From assembly GCA_014871385.1 (NCBI GenBank), contig CM026426.1, positions 27,153,594 to 27,217,593 of the forward strand: a stretch of DNA of 64,000 bases, written 5' to 3'. Both the position numbers and the translations under genes were made by a program. This DNA is from Ceratodon purpureus. Its lineage: Eukaryota > Streptophyta > Bryopsida > Pseudoditrichales > Ditrichaceae. The notes under the pieces were generated by a model, which saw only the letters and a program-made list of their open reading frames with translations, was not told where the DNA came from and did no database searches. Position 1 is the first letter of the stretch. The number at the start of each line of letters is the position of its first letter. This document shows positions 1-12,824 of the stretch, in pieces.

Positions 1-224
1 TTATATAGAAAAGGTACACATACAATATCATTTATTCAATGTATTTTCTTCTAGCAAAGGTATCATTCATATGTCAGTTACAAAATTACACCACAATTTA
101 AAAAATAGTTAAAATTTAAAAATTTAAACTCTTAATAAAAAAACATTCGAAATTCAAAATTTCATGAAAGTGGTATACTTACTAAGTCCCAATACAAATT
201 ATTATACCCTTATCACTACGGCTT

Positions 225-968
225 TTATGCGGCAACCTCTAATTCGTTGGCAGTTTTTATGACCTTCTCCTTCACATCCAAACTCTTCCATTTGGTATAC
301 TTTTAGGTATATTCTACTATATTAAATTGGTTAATGATTTCATCTAAATTTTGAATAGTTAAACCAACTGATTTATATCCAAACCTTTTCTTGATTATCA
401 CTAAAGCTTCTTCATAGAGAAGGTTCTAAACATTCTGTTCTTCTACGCTTAGTTCCATAGCCGTCTCTTTCTTCTTCTTCTTCTTGTGTGTCTGGCATCT
501 TGTACTTTTTTCATGTATCGTTCATTTTGAATGCCGTTAAATGACCCCCTTCATCCTATTTGCCAAGTATGTCACAATGATATATTTTGAAATATAGAAA
601 ATAGAAACATAACTTTAATAAAAAGGTGATAATGAGATTTTTGTTAAATTCATAAATGGATCAAAAAGCTTACCTTTAGAGGATCTTGAAAGTCTGGATC
701 TCCTAATTGATGAAGGCGGTCTTCAACCTCTAAGTCAACTCCTTCTGCTGTCGTGATGCTTCTAATTCAAGAATCGGGTATTCATCCTCAATCTCTGCTC
801 CGTTTGTAGATCCAATCTATAGAATTTAATCACCAAAAGAGAAATAGTTAAATTTATAAAATAATTAGAATTTCAAACAATAATTAAATTTAAATAGAAT
901 TCATAAAGTTACATGCTTCTCTTGTTTGGTATTTTTTCCACTTTTAAACTGCTTTCCCTTATACTCAA
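225..968 (-). pseudogene. 3' exons of a CACTA-1 minus-strand gene, cut off from its 5' part by element N1
   Basis: Three exon-like blocks read on the minus strand: 913-968 (protein EYKGKQFKSGKNTKQEKH), 674-816 and 225-555. Donors are GTAACT after 913 and GTAAGC after 674; acceptors precede 816 and 555. All junctions agree in phase 0. The protein is charged, with an acidic run EEEEERDGYG followed by KRRRTE, and ends ANELEVAA then TAA at 225-227. Decay is clear: an in-frame TGA at 511-513, a frameshift near 410-420, a TAA at 303-305 and a frameshift inside 674-816. The missing 5' part lies at 19097-19568, on the far side of N1. Function is unknown. The position opposite a Tnp2 gene suggests the second gene of a CACTA element. 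Confidence 0.6.
965..968. other. Target-site duplication TCAA, left copy of N1
   Basis: TCAA directly precedes the left GGGGG terminus of N1 and recurs directly after its right terminus at 19097-19100. Keeping only one copy rejoins the interrupted host reading frame exactly. Confidence 0.75.
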
Positions 969-983
969 GGGGGGAAGCATCCT
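969..983 (+). repeat. Left terminal inverted repeat of N1
   Basis: GGGGGGAAGCATCCT. Pairs with the reverse complement of 19082-19096 with one mismatch, at base 6. A TAGGAAC word follows at about 996-1002. Confidence 0.75.
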
Positions 984-1742
984 AGGATGTCTAGGTAGGA
1001 ACGTCACACTGTCTTTTCCTCTGAATTAAAGATTTTTGACCTTGTGATTGGGTTTAGGGAAAATGATTCTTTTTAATTATTGTATTCCAGCAAGTTCGAG
1101 CACTCATTGTTTTTGCATAATATGAAGAGATAATTAGAAATGATTGGTGTTTTGTATTCCTATAAGTTCAGTTTGCTAAAAAATTCAAGAATGTCACAAG
1201 GAGAAGTCATACAGTCAGGAACTTGTTATAAGTACACGATGTGTTAGTTTTTGAGATGCATTGATTGGGTTGGGGCGTACAACGTTATGCTACTTGATTT
1301 TCTTATTTATTTTGCAATAGGCTAGAAACTAACTTTTGGGGGAATTTTTGAAGTGGCCGCATCCTAGAATTATGAGGGCGCTGGGAATTAGGAAATGAAA
1401 TTCGACGCTAATTTGTATTATTCCAGTTTTGGCACCTAGAATTCTCACTCCTCTAACGGCTTGCATTTGCTGATTCCCTGCGACCTATGTTCTCTAGGAC
1501 TTAACGACCATATAAAAACTGGAAATAGGAAAAGGAAACTGTTGAATTCCAGTAAAGTCGTTCATTCCTAGGACCCTTAGTTCCTTGGCCACTTTAAATC
1601 TGCGCCGTTAGATCGTAATCCAACTGCATGTGACAACACCACGTTTGGGATACCGTCGTCTCTCTCACCTGGGTTTCCCTTGCGACACTGTCCGCGGCTG
1701 CAAGACCTCCTGCGCAGTTGAGGTATAGGAAATTTTGTAAGT
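984..1742. other. N1 left subterminal region, no gene
   Basis: About 760 bp between the left TIR and P1. It has several CCTAG/AGGAA words. I see no reading frame I can support on either strand. Confidence 0.5.
1511..1518 (+). promoter_or_regulatory. Possible TATA box of P1
   Basis: TATAAAAA lies about 230 bp upstream of the P1 ATG. It is the best TATA-like word there, but the region is AT-rich and no start site is known. Confidence 0.3.
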
Positions 1743-2278
1743 ATGGGTTCACGAAGAAGTTCTTCAACTGCTTCACAAGCATTGATCACTGATTTTTTTC
1801 AACAAGAAAGAGTGACAGAACCAGAGGTTGATGAGTGGTTTTTCTATCAGACGTTGATTACTGACTTCTATAGGGAGAGGGAGGAAACAGTAGAAGTCGG
1901 TCAATCAGTTTCAGAGCATAGCTTCACTGATTCAGAGTTCCATAGCCTCCTGGACATAGAGCTGCAAACCCCAATCTCACAATTGAGTTTGAGATACTCA
2001 AATTGCACTCATGTTTCCAAAACCCCTGAAAATAGAGTTGCAAGACCCAACTTCGGTTTTGATTCGGAGGTTCAGTCACAGATGCGTAAATGCTTGTGGT
2101 GAGGTACGTGCCGAATGCCTCTTTTGGAATGCCTAATGGGTATCTGCCATATTTCATTTAATTTTGTTTTCAAAAATTTCGCAGTCTCTAATCATGACTT
2201 TCAATTTGCAGGTACAAGGTTCGGTACGAAATCATGAAGGAAGTATGCTTGCGGTGTGGTACGTATGAAGAAGTTTGA
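1743..2278 (+). CDS. N1 gene P1: small acidic two-exon protein, unknown function
   Basis: Exon 1 is 1743-2098 and exon 2 is 2212-2278, joined by a GTGAGG donor and a TTTGCAG acceptor. The split codon TG|G reads Trp, and the frame then continues to TGA at 2276-2278, giving about 139 residues. Without splicing the frame stops at once, which favours the intron. The protein begins MGSRRSSSTAS and carries an internal duplication, ALITDFFQQER and TLITDFYRERE about 24 residues apart. It ends with a CLRCG pair. No known domain is recognised. It lies just upstream of P2 on the same strand, so it may be an accessory N1 protein or a 5' part of P2. Confidence 0.5.
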
Positions 2279-2580
2279 AGTAGATTAGAGCTCATAAGCC
2301 AGGTATGTGATACATAGATAGAGCAGCCCTGTATAATCTGCGGCAGGTTGTCAAAACGTTAATGTGGAGTATACTGAGTGGCTGAGGGTAGATACTCCAT
2401 CGCTGACTCTCTTTAATAAACTAGCTACTGCATTCCAATCGCTGAAATCATTTCGTAGAGTTGGTCGACTTCCTGTGCAGCCATAAACTTTGAACAGGCC
2501 TTGTGGTTGTCATAGTTACGATTAAATTTCTTGCAAGTAGGATCGTTAGTTACTTCTGTTATTTTCTAACAGTATTTAGG

Positions 2581-5500
2581 ATGGCTCCCCGTAGAGATGA
2601 TAGACATCTTGGAGAAGGTAGCAGAGCCCGATTAGCTGTTGAAGAGAACTTGGTTTTGAAAAGGGAGAAAGTGGCTCTCAGACAGAAGAATTGCCGAGAG
2701 AGGAGGAAGGAGAGATTACAGAGGGTTTGTCAGGATAGTTTAGAGAGTGATGTTAGTGTGGTCAATATCCAAAGGTCGTCTACTCGTGCAGCAGAGGATT
2801 TAGCTTTGAGATGGTTTGATGAGACAAGTAGCAGAGGAATAGAGTGTCAACAAGCCTTGCTACCTAAGATTCTCAAGCATAGTATTTGGCGTAGTGTACT
2901 CCCTAATTACTCTAACATGGAGGTAGCTAACAGTGCAGTGGCAAATATATCTCAAGGATGGCAGTATGTTAAAGGTGGTCATTCGAAAGACCAACAACGA
3001 GCCAGGAATGTGATCATTTCCATGCTTCTAAGCTCCAGTGGTATTAGTGCTAGACAGACCAATTTGTTGACAAGAATTCACAGACGAAACTTGAAGTCTG
3101 GTTTGGTGAGGAGGCTAGCGTTAGAGTCAAAGTCTGATAAAAGCCTCTGGGCTGTTTGTGGACGGCAAAGGCGAGTTGATTGTCTACCTCCTCATGTAAC
3201 GAAGTTGGTAGAAGACTTCTGGACAGCAAACACCCGAATCAGTCCCAACAGAAAAGACGTCGCAAGAAAACGCATCGATGTAAAGGAGTGGATTTACCAC
3301 CCCACACATCACCTCACCGAATCTCAGATCAGTTAATTAAAGTCACTCTGCAATTAACGTCGATACACTGACTGGTCGATACAGTCTTTGTTTCATAGTC
3401 TCGGCCCTGAGCTATAATCTCGGAGTAGTACTCTCATGAAAAAAAAAAAGTATTATTCTAGGCTACTTCGCTTAGATAGGATTTCATTCCCTTAATGCCT
3501 AGTATTATCTCCAGATTTTTCCTCCAGATTTCAGTTCTTCAGTTCATTTTGATATTTCCCTGGGATAGTTGATTAACATCATATTTTTCAAGCAATTGAA
3601 GTAGAGTTAATGGTGAAGTACTTGGCTGTTCACCGTGCTCATCACGAGACGATGCAATGAGTGCAGCCACTATTATTTCCTCTCGGACATAATCTATAAA
3701 AACGCAGAGTAATGTCGATGAATTCTAGGAACGGTCCTGGTTAGGAATGAAAGGAACAGTAACTCAAGGAACAGTAATGCAAGGAACAGTAATGTTTAGT
3801 TAGGAATTGACGTCGTCATGTTTAGGAACGTTAATTCTAGGAACAGTTATGTATTCCTAGGAATTCAAGTCGTCATGTATTTTTTTATTTTATTTTTTAT
3901 TTTGCCGCAAAGGAGAAGTCTATTGCAGCAGAGCAGTTCATAAGGTCTCACCGGGCGAGACACAAGGCGGAGGTAGTCGTTAATTTTCCAGTTCCTAGAT
4001 TCATTCCATTTCTTTTCCTAACAAATCTTGTGGATTTTGCCTCCTCAGCTTTCCTTCTACACGCGATTCAGAGTAGCACATGGTGGCGTCGAAATTGGAG
4101 TCCAATCTTTTGAGTCACTGAAACCTTGGTTTGTGCGGAGGATGCTGGAGTTCAATAGCTGCTGCTGCAGATACCACGTGCAGATGGCTGAATTGAAGGA
4201 TGCACTAAACTTCATGCGCCGTGGAACAGTGCACAAAAATTGCTCCTGCTAGTGTGAGGTGTGCCGACCAGAGGGTGGAGAGGGTGTATGTAAAGCATCG
4301 GAGGTGACTTTTCACTCTGTTACGAGACTTTGTGAAGAAGTTTTATGCCCAAAGCCCGAAGAAGAAGAGTTCCATGCACTAAGTTGCATTCGGGGAGATT
4401 GTACGCTGTGTGGGGCTACGAAGTTGAAGATTTGCCCCAACGAACTCTCTGGATGTACGAATGCTCTTGTTTCCTGGAAGCTGTTTGAGATGGTATTTAT
4501 GGGGAGAGGAGAAGACGGAAATGACAGGCATGCACTTCGTCTGGAGCATAAGTTGACCCCACCGTGTGACTTGGTATCATCTGTGCGGTCCCACTTGGAA
4601 GAATTTTTGGTCCACAACTTTGAGGCAAAATGGCAGGATCGACAGTTCAAGGTATGCATGGGCAACTTAAGTCCTGATGCAATTGTTTCGGTTGTAGATT
4701 TCGCTGAAAACTATGCATTCAAGTGGCAGAATGAGGTTCAGTCCCAGCATTGATTCAGTTTTCAGGTATCAATACTGGTTCATATTACATTCCGAATTCA
4801 TCAGGAATGGGACGGGTTGGATCCTGAGAATAAGATACTCACGGAGTATCAATTTTATATAAGCTATGACAAGTCCCATGATAACAACTTTGTTCAATAC
4901 TGTTTTGGGCTTCATAGAGATTTTCTGAAGGAACAAGGGTTTCTTTTTCCTGTGGAGCACATAGTCTTCTCTGATGGCTGTGCCTCGCAGTTTAAGTGTG
5001 CGAAGTCACTGTATTTCGTTGCCAGGTATCCTTCTCTAACAATATCGGAAGAGTTACCCCTTGGCTGTGTGATGCAATGGAATCATTTTGGTACGGGTCA
5101 TGGTAAGGGCCAGTGGGATGGAGCAGGGGCTCACGTGAAGGAGGCCCTGCGTAGGGAGCAAGTGAAGCCTGATGGAGTGAGGCTACACAACTCATCTGAT
5201 GTGGTAACTTTCCTGCGTCAAGCAATGAACCGCGAATATGCTGGTTACCACAGTGCCCGAAGATCAGTACACCGGCATTTTTATGATGTGAAAGAGGCTG
5301 ACGTGAACCAATTCCAGGCTCCGAATGCTCGCACTGTAGAAGGTACTAGATCATTTCACGAGGTTAGAAGTGTTGGATTAGAGGAGACATCATTGCAGAC
5401 CCGGCGACTCTCTTGCTTTTGCAAGTTCTGTTTGGATGGTGGCGATGGACCATGTGATAGTGCGGGGTTTGTTGAACTGTTCACTCTAATCAGGCTAGAG

Positions 5501-5983
5501 CCCTGTGAGCCCCAAACACTAACAAGGCGTGATAGGGCGCGGCTTGATGCTCAGGAGACTAGACTCCATCCCCGCATGAGTACCAGAGAGTCACTTGCTG
5601 CCACGTTGGAGGTTGGTGATCACTTTGCGGTCTTAGCAGATGATGGAACCGGGTTTCCTGAATTCTGAATACTTCAGTGTCAAGAGCCCTTGCACGGCGT
5701 CGAAGAGGATAAGATGGAAGATACCTGGGGTCAGACAGTGTATCGTGGGGAGCAAATTGTGATTGGGACTTATTACAAGCAAAGGGGTAGCAGGAGATCA
5801 TCTTACATTAGGGAAGACCCATGCAGACCTGCTTTCATTTACTCTCACTTGGTAGTGGCCACGAAGTTTGACCTACCAGCAGCCACGCACCATCAGAAAG
5901 GAGGACGTGGAGGTACCCAGGTGTACAAACTCACCACCGAGGCCCAAGATCACATCCACTCTCAACTTTTAGTGGTTGACTAA
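2581..5983 (+). pseudogene. N1 gene P2: transposase candidate with SDG and HGKG...DGAG motifs, broken
   Basis: The first block, 2581-3336, starts MAPRRDDRHLGEG and is basic and helical, rich in RRKER-like runs. The second block reads in one frame from about 4040 to 5983, interrupted by TAG at 4250-4252, TGA at 4751-4753 and TGA at 5666-5668. Cysteine clusters (CEVCRPEGGEGVC, then CIRGDCTLCG) precede VVDFAEN. Next come the block HIVFSDGCASQFKC and then GTGHGKGQWDGAGAHVKEAL, and a later cluster CFCKFCLDGGDGPC. The spaced acidic motifs (DFAEN, SDGC, DGAG) suggest an RNase H-like DDE-type transposase; that is inference. The 3337-4040 gap may be an intron or damage and is unresolved. As the only transposase-like gene in N1, it is the likely source of its mobility. 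Confidence 0.6.
3718..3866. repeat. AGGAAC/TAGGAAT-rich block in N1
   Basis: Within 150 bp, AGGAACAGTAA recurs in tandem-like spacing, and TAGGAAC or TAGGAAT occurs repeatedly, together with two copies of GTCGTCATGT. The same word sits next to both N1 TIRs. Confidence 0.55.
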
Positions 5984-6763
5984 GGAGTTCATACACAGTA
6001 GTCTGGCCAGGAGATTCATTTCACGTTTATGCCCTCCAGTTATTTTAGTACCTTGCCATGATGCAATGGAAGTTTAGGTGGCTTAGATTTGCTTAAATTT
6101 TAGTTTGGAGTGGTTTGTTTTGGTCATATGCAAAAGTGCTGTCGATGTACAATCATAGTCATGGTAAATAATAATTTAAAAAAATGCATTTTGCTACTAT
6201 CAAGTCGTGTACAATTGCAGTGGATATCCAAACAGAATGAAATGACTTAAATGTTTTAGGGAATTGTTGTTTTTGAATAGAGTAGTGAAATTTGGAGAGC
6301 GCATACGAGGGACTAATTTCAATACCATATCCACTTGCGAGTGAACCATTAGAGCCAGCATTGCACACAATCAAAACACATCCAACTTTAATGAAGTACA
6401 TCCCCTCTCGATGAATTTATGCTCAATCAAATGAATATTGACAGTACCAGAAGAATGAATCAACTCCATTCCTATGAGTCCATTACATGATGATTTCCTT
6501 TGTACCAGGAAACATTTTTCCTTTGCAAATGTAAATACGGAGGTCTTTCGTTCTTAACCAATCTACTTTAAATCCTGTTTATCTCCCTTTATATGCATGC
6601 TTTTAATTATAGTTTTCTAGTATGTGAAGGGAAAGGATGTCATCTTTGTCAATATTTTGCTGGTTACATTAATCGAAAGAAATGAAAGTTGTTGGACAAT
6701 CAACTTATGGGTTCTTGGACTCGTTACGAAATTGATATAACATCCCCCTTTGAACATACAATT

Positions 6764-6987
6764 GTGTGAAATTGGTAAAAACTATACAAATTAGGAAAAT
6801 AGGAAATGTGTGTAAATGTGAAGAAGTCTCCAAAGTACGAAGACAGTTTGGTTAGGCGAAAAAAGGGGTACAAATGTGTGAAATTGGAAAAAAACTATAC
6901 AAATTAGGAAAATAGGAAATGTGTGTAAATGTTAAGAAGTCTCCAAATTACGAAAAGAGTTTGTTTAGGCGAAAAAGGGGGTACATT
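6764..6987. repeat. Two tandem copies of a 112-bp unit
   Basis: The unit begins GTGTGAAATTGG at 6764 and again at 6876. It ends in a GGCGAAAAA...GGGGTACA tail in both copies. Only a few substitutions separate the copies, so the duplication is fairly young. Confidence 0.75.
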
Positions 6988-7931
6988 TGATTTTAAAAAA
7001 TGTGACTTAACACAGACTTCAATCCGACTCCAATTTAGTTTTCTTTTGTGTCATGTTGGAACCGGTCCCCGCACAGTCTAGGGCGACGTACGTCACTCCA
7101 TTTGATTTCTCTCGTCCCAGCTCTGAACTAGGACTCGGTTGCCAACTGACGAGGGAGTAACTGTAATAACTCCAATATATTACCGCCGTTGGGTTACCTT
7201 GCATACATTATGGGATAAGTTCAATCTAAACTCGGTTTAAGGTAGGAGCGAAGAAAGTCAACAGTGTATTAAAATCTAGGTGTGTCGTAGAGTTCTCACT
7301 GCTCGTTGCAACGATGTGGTAATTCGATCTTGCCGAAACCTAGATTTACGTTCTGGGTGTCATCAAATTATCGACATTAGGTACATTTCGAGAATTCTTT
7401 GCTTATACCGAAATATAGACAGCTGTAGCAAAGATGATATACCTTTATCCTTTTATATATAATTACTTTTCAACTACAGATTCTTATTGAAGAATAAGGT
7501 AACTATTCAATGTAAAACCAGTGACCAATAGTTCACTCAGATTTGCTTCATGTGTTAATCCAATTTGTATTTATTTGTTTCATAGTATACAAAAAATGAC
7601 CTGAAGCAACTTAGGAATGACATAAGTGCCTACAACAGGATTATTTTGTTCCTTTTTTTGACTTCTCAATTCTCTAAGTTACAAATACCTGAAGTACATT
7701 CTAAGAAACAAATCTAGAATAATGTGACTGTAATTAAGGGCATATGTACCAATATAGTTTGATTACATATATGATTTCTATGAATTCCTAATTTTACAAT
7801 TTCTTACAGATTAGTATATCATCCTTGGCACTTGATACTATTTTTATATTATTTACCACTAATACTATTTGAATGGATATTCTAATTACTTGCCATTATA
7901 ATTTTCAAACCTCTAATCGATTTTCTTTTCT

Positions 7932-8350
7932 TAGATACCTCAGGGAATATGATTTCATCGTTACCACTATATATATTCTTATTTTATCGTCCACCTATAT
8001 AACTAAATAAGAAAAATATTCTATATTAAGCCCACCTAATTACCACATGTATTTTTATTTTTTTTATTTATTTCCATTTTTTTTAAATGCTACGGAGAGT
8101 ATGATGTCATCATTGTATATTTCTCTGAATACTTTGCGGGCTATGATGTCATCATCGGCGCTCTATATTCTTCTTCAGTTATCCACTTACATTATTATTT
8201 AAAGCAATATTCAATTTGAAGGAATATTCTATTTGGTAGCCAACCTAATTACCCCATGTGTTTTTATTTTTTTAATTTATTTCCATTTTTTTTAAATGCT
8301 ACGGAGAGTATGATGTCATCATTGTTTATTTCTCTGAATACTTTGGGGAG
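7932..8350. repeat. Two tandem copies of a degenerate 209-bp unit
   Basis: ACCTAATTACC at 8034 recurs at 8243, and AAATGCTACGGAGAGTATGA occurs in both copies with the same 209-bp offset. A TATGATNTCATCAT motif recurs about once every 100 bp. Confidence 0.65.
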
Positions 8351-8408
8351 TATAATTTTTACATGTCTCTTGTACGAAGTACTTCGAAAATTGGTGTCAT
8401 TCTTTGCG

Positions 8409-8409
<1 letters not shown>

Positions 8410-8453
<44 letters not shown>
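8410..8453. repeat. (TA)n microsatellite
   Basis: An uninterrupted run of TA dinucleotides of about 44 bp. Confidence 0.9.
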
Positions 8454-8457
<4 letters not shown>

Positions 8458-9077
8458 TTATTTTATTTTTGTGTGACTGATAGTTTATATTTCTTATTAA
8501 ATTAGTATTTTATATCTTGGCCAATCAAAATATTACAGCTATTTCTATGTTTTCTTAACACATGGGAATATTTATGTCTTCTCCTGAATTTCCCGCCATG
8601 TCGCCCCTCTTGTTAGGAAGTGCCACCTGTATCTCCCGCCTTCTCATGGGCCAATCAGGTGGTCCCACAGTGTTCCCGCGATTATTTTTCTAATACACGT
8701 GGCCCATCAGTCTCATTGTGATGTCTATATCCACATGATACCTGGAATATACTCATCCAGTACCATCCCTGTACTCACCCAACACCCAGGTAATACCCGG
8801 TTCGTCTTCCCCCCCAATTGGTTTCCCTGGATTCCATGCCATAGGGTTCTTCCAGTGGCCGTTCTCTCTCCTTAGGGTTTGTGTTGTTGTTTCTCGGTTT
8901 GTGTTGTTGGTTCTTGGCGCAGTAGATTCTCTAGGTGTTTTAGCAAATTGTGAGAGAGGGTTTTGTGGGTTTGTTGTGCAATCTGTTTGCTAGATTCTAA
9001 CTGTTTGTGTGAGTTTTCTAAGCTTTACGATTAGGCATCAATCCCCACAGAATAGATGTTTGTATGATTTTGGTATC

Positions 9078-12000
9078 ATGGGATCACTTCGGGGGCCACT
9101 ACCTCTGAATTCTCGTTGTCCGGTTGTTTTACAAACCTCCCAAGAGATTCCGCATGCCATGGTGGACAGGTATGTGGTAGCTGACTTTCCAAACTTGCAC
9201 ATTAATGTTGTACTTCAATTGCACTTGAATTGCTGGTTTCTAGGTTTCACTTCATTCCTAGGATATGGTTCTATTCATTGCACTTGGATGTTGGGCTAGA
9301 AGGAGGTACGGGTCAATGGACAGCCCAAGCCGTGGGAAAATTAATTTGAAGCGACACTTTGGGTGTTGGCATCCTTTATTCCATGGTCGTCTCTCTCTTT
9401 GGGTTCTTAGAAAGGAGCTACAGTTCTTGGCGACATTGTTGATTTTCTTGAGGTATGCTTGGTTTGTGTGCTCAGAGTTCTGTTCCTTCCAATTGATGCA
9501 CGTTAGTATTTTCAGAACCGTAAGCTCTGTGTACCATTCGAAGTGAAGATGTTTTGTTTTTTGGCCACGGTCCTTGTGTCTTTGTGCGTTCATTGTGAGA
9601 AATCACATACCTTTTTCCTTCACTGTCCTCGTGTGTAGGGTCTGGAGTCACAAACTTCTCCACTGTTCACCAAATCCTTCAGCTCCTAGTCACCAATCAG
9701 TTCAACGACTGCAAAAGGTGAGTTTCTAAGTGCACATTTTATGTTTTCCTTGGAATTTATGCACGCTGGAGTATAAGTCCTTTAGCTGTGTCCTTTCAAG
9801 CAGAGTGGATTGTGGAAATCTCTGTAGTTCCGGGTCTGATGTAATTTGTAGGAAATTAGTACATAAAGTAGGAGATAGGAATCTGCATCAGTAAACCAAT
9901 GTCGTGCACAGGAGCCATTCCTTGCTCCTGAAATGAATGTTAATAGGATTTTCCTTTTGTTCTCCAGGTTTTGCAGAGGTGTTCCTGTTCCGGTGTACTC
10001 GCTGGAAATGGTGTCCGGGTCGAACATTCTCCACAGCTTTCAAGGAGTATGTAGTAGTCTTCCTCCTTTTCAAGTTTTGTTCCTTCCTATCAAAGTCCTT
10101 ATTTCCATATCGATCTCCTGGCTTTCATTGTTTTTTTACTAGTTCCGGTTTTCTTGTTGGAGTCATTGGTTTCGTTACAGGAAGTCACATCCTGCCCACT
10201 TCCTACAGTTTGTTATTAGTCATGAGTTGCGGTCCTTTTTCCTTACCGTATCCTTTTCATACTTAGCGTTCCTTATTCCTTGGCTTGATTTTCACTTGTT
10301 TCCTTGAATGAGGTCTTACTTTCCGGTCTCCTTAGAGTTCGAGTGTAGGAGATGTTTACAGTTTCCTTAGTCCTTTTCCAGCACCCTAAATTCCTGTTCT
10401 AGATTACTTACCTCCTGTCACGAGATTCCATAGCCATTTTTTCCATGTTCCTTACTATCACAGTATTTCCTGGCTGTATCTAGTCTTTGCTTTCATGTCC
10501 TAGTTCCTGGTCTACTATTTTCTACCTAGGATCCAGTTCCATCTTACATGTCCTACTTTCTGGTTTAGAGTTTAGAGTATTTATGTAACTGTTCTTCTAG
10601 TTTATTTCGGAAACAAGTAGATGTCCATGCGAATGATATTATTGTTAGGATTGGATCTTCATGAGAATGTATCGGCCAGAGAGTATGGGTTTGGGCTACG
10701 TGTACTTATTCTTATTGTGTCTTAATGTTTGCAGACAACAGTGGTTTAGGGTGACATGAACTCCCAACCGGAACTGTAAGGTACGCATAAATTACCCACG
10801 CAAGTAAGATCAAAATATACGCCCATATTTTGTCTACCTAAACAATGATTAGGAGCAGTTTGTGAATACATAAATACATTGTTGGTTAAACTAGAATGTG
10901 TGGAAGGAATTTGGGTATAGTTTCTGACTTCCATTTCGGAGAGCCATTGCCACATGTCAATTCTGTACTGTATAAGGTTAATACTGTACAGTGTTCTTCT
11001 AAATTGTAGAATGTGCAGTGACCTAGATGAAAATATATATTTATGGAGGTCAATGTCCTTACTGGATGAAGTGTTTTCTTGTACTTAATACACTATTCGT
11101 TGCCTCAGATCTTTTCAGGGCTCCAAACAACATCACCATGAAGACTTTCTACTATCTCGAGAAGGGTTGGTTCAAACACGTCACCAAACTTCATGCAAGT
11201 GGACTCATCCCGGTAGCACATTGACAGAGCAACATGTTAGCAAGAAAGAATGCAAGCAGATGTTTCATTACGGTGGAGATCGATCCAACAACGGCTACAG
11301 ACTCAACCCTCACTGTACCTTTTTCAACGAAAGATTGCAATGGCTTTGGCTTCGGGTTCATCAAGTGGAGAAACCTGCGAATAACGATTTTGAATTTGCA
11401 TTTGCCCAGGCCTTGATTTATGAGTATAACACTGGTGAAGAAGTGGACTGGGCTGAACTCGCATTTCGTACCGTGACACGTTATTGCAAAACAAGGGGAA
11501 CAAAACAGGTCCATCCTCTTTGGGCTTGGGCCCATCCTAGTGTCACGGTTAATCTACAGACTGGTGTCCCCGTTGGAACCAATTACCACTTCCCCAACAC
11601 TCCAGGCTCCAGAATTATTCAGATGTCCTCTTATCCCCCCGGAGTAAATTCCTAACTCACCCTCCAATGTTTCGTTATATTTTTTTTGCCTTTAGATTCT
11701 TTGAAATAGATTGTAGAAATATAGAAGTTTATGCATGAATTATATTTTTCAAGATCTTAAGTACGAAACTAACTGAAGTACACATTTACTTTTCAGGATA
11801 TTTCCACGCCCAGCCCCATAACTCGTTCAACACACAGGGTAAAGCGAGAAGATCCTTCTTCAGCAGAAGACTATTCTGACAACGACAGTCACACGCCTAG
11901 TAAGAAGAAACGCAAAAGCAAGCAAAAGATTAAATACGAAACCCGGTTCAAAGATCTGGGCAGCCTTCTGTAGGGAATTTGGATTCAACATCTATGCATG

Positions 12001-12824
12001 TTACAATCTCAGCCCCAGATTCCCCTCCCAAGAGCGTGACAAAGGACACGGATCAGCTCACCACTGGCCCAACCGAAAGCAATGATCCGAGGTGAGTTTA
12101 GACCGATCTTGGTGATTTGTATTATTTGTTTCCTAAATTCCTTTGATTTCCAGTTTGTATTGCACTCTAATGTTTAATCTATTGTTTTCCAATACGTAGT
12201 TTATGTGCTCAAGTCTTTCTTCACAATGTACATTGCCAATGTTGGGTGTTGTGCAGGCCTGGAATTTCACGTGAAGAGACCTTTGAAGCTCCACTACCTC
12301 CAACAGTCGCGGCTGCCATCATGGAGTTCCAGAAGGAGATTCTAACAATGTGTGAAAAGGTTATTTAGGACCTTGAAATTCAAAGATCAGAGCTCCAAGT
12401 GAAGCTAAAAACTTTGGGCGATCAAGCATCTTTCGCAAACTGGACTTAGAGCGAGCTAAAAACTGAACTGGACCAAGCAAACCGGGCTCTGGTTGACAAA
12501 AACGATGATGCGACCCGAGGTGAAGTTCGGTATCTACATTCAGCTCTCAGATGTGCAGAGAGCAAGGTGGCAGTTGCTAAGGAGAAGGAGAAGGAAACAT
12601 CAGACACACTGACCGCTTTGTGTAAAAAAATTGAAGAAAAGCGCAAAGCTAACGGGATACTAAAAGAACACTTCCAGTTTTCTACAGGATCAGGTACGTA
12701 TATTTGGTACTGTTACTGAATTCTTTATTGCCATATGTTGCCTTGTATAAAACTGCCCATCTATTTACAAATCAGTAGTGATTTTTGACATTCTTTTGGT
12801 TTTGCAGTTCTTCCTCGAAGTTGA
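9078..12824 (+). pseudogene. N1 gene P3: multi-exon coiled-coil protein, decayed
   Basis: The start is ATG at 9078. Exon-like blocks are 9078-9169 (donor GTATGT), about 9302-9451, 9639-9717, 9968-10050, about 11110-11655, 11798-12092, about 12258-12691 and 12808-12824, ending in TGA at 12822-12824. The middle block carries EFAFAQALIYEYNTGEEVDW, which resembles a segment of P4. The 11.8-12.1 kb block is Ser/Pro-rich after a basic stretch SKKKRKSKQK. The last large block is a long charged helix, likely a coiled coil. In-frame TAG codons lie at 12366-12368 and 12447-12449; frameshifts are needed near 11210-11380 and 11930. Several exon edges in the first half are uncertain. Function unknown; probably an N1 accessory protein. 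Confidence 0.5.
10041..10560. repeat. TTCCT-rich intronic block of P3
   Basis: TTCCT, GTTCC and CCTAG words recur every 15-30 bp across the long intron between the 9968-10050 and about 11110 exons. It parallels the P4 intron when both are read on the coding strand. Confidence 0.5.

Larger units (their letters stand above)
5984..9077. other. N1 internal spacer, repeat-bearing, no gene
   Basis: Three kilobases of AT-rich DNA between P2 and P3. It holds two tandem duplications and a TA microsatellite, listed separately. Its right end (about 8820-9070) becomes GC-richer and has a CTTAGGGTTTGTG leader-like stretch before the P3 start. No coding segment is supported. Confidence 0.5.

Noticed and set aside
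9937-10266. A 109-codon Phe/Leu-rich frame
   Set aside because: Mostly TTCCT-rich intron read as Phe/Leu/Ser; only its first 28 codons coincide with a P3 exon.
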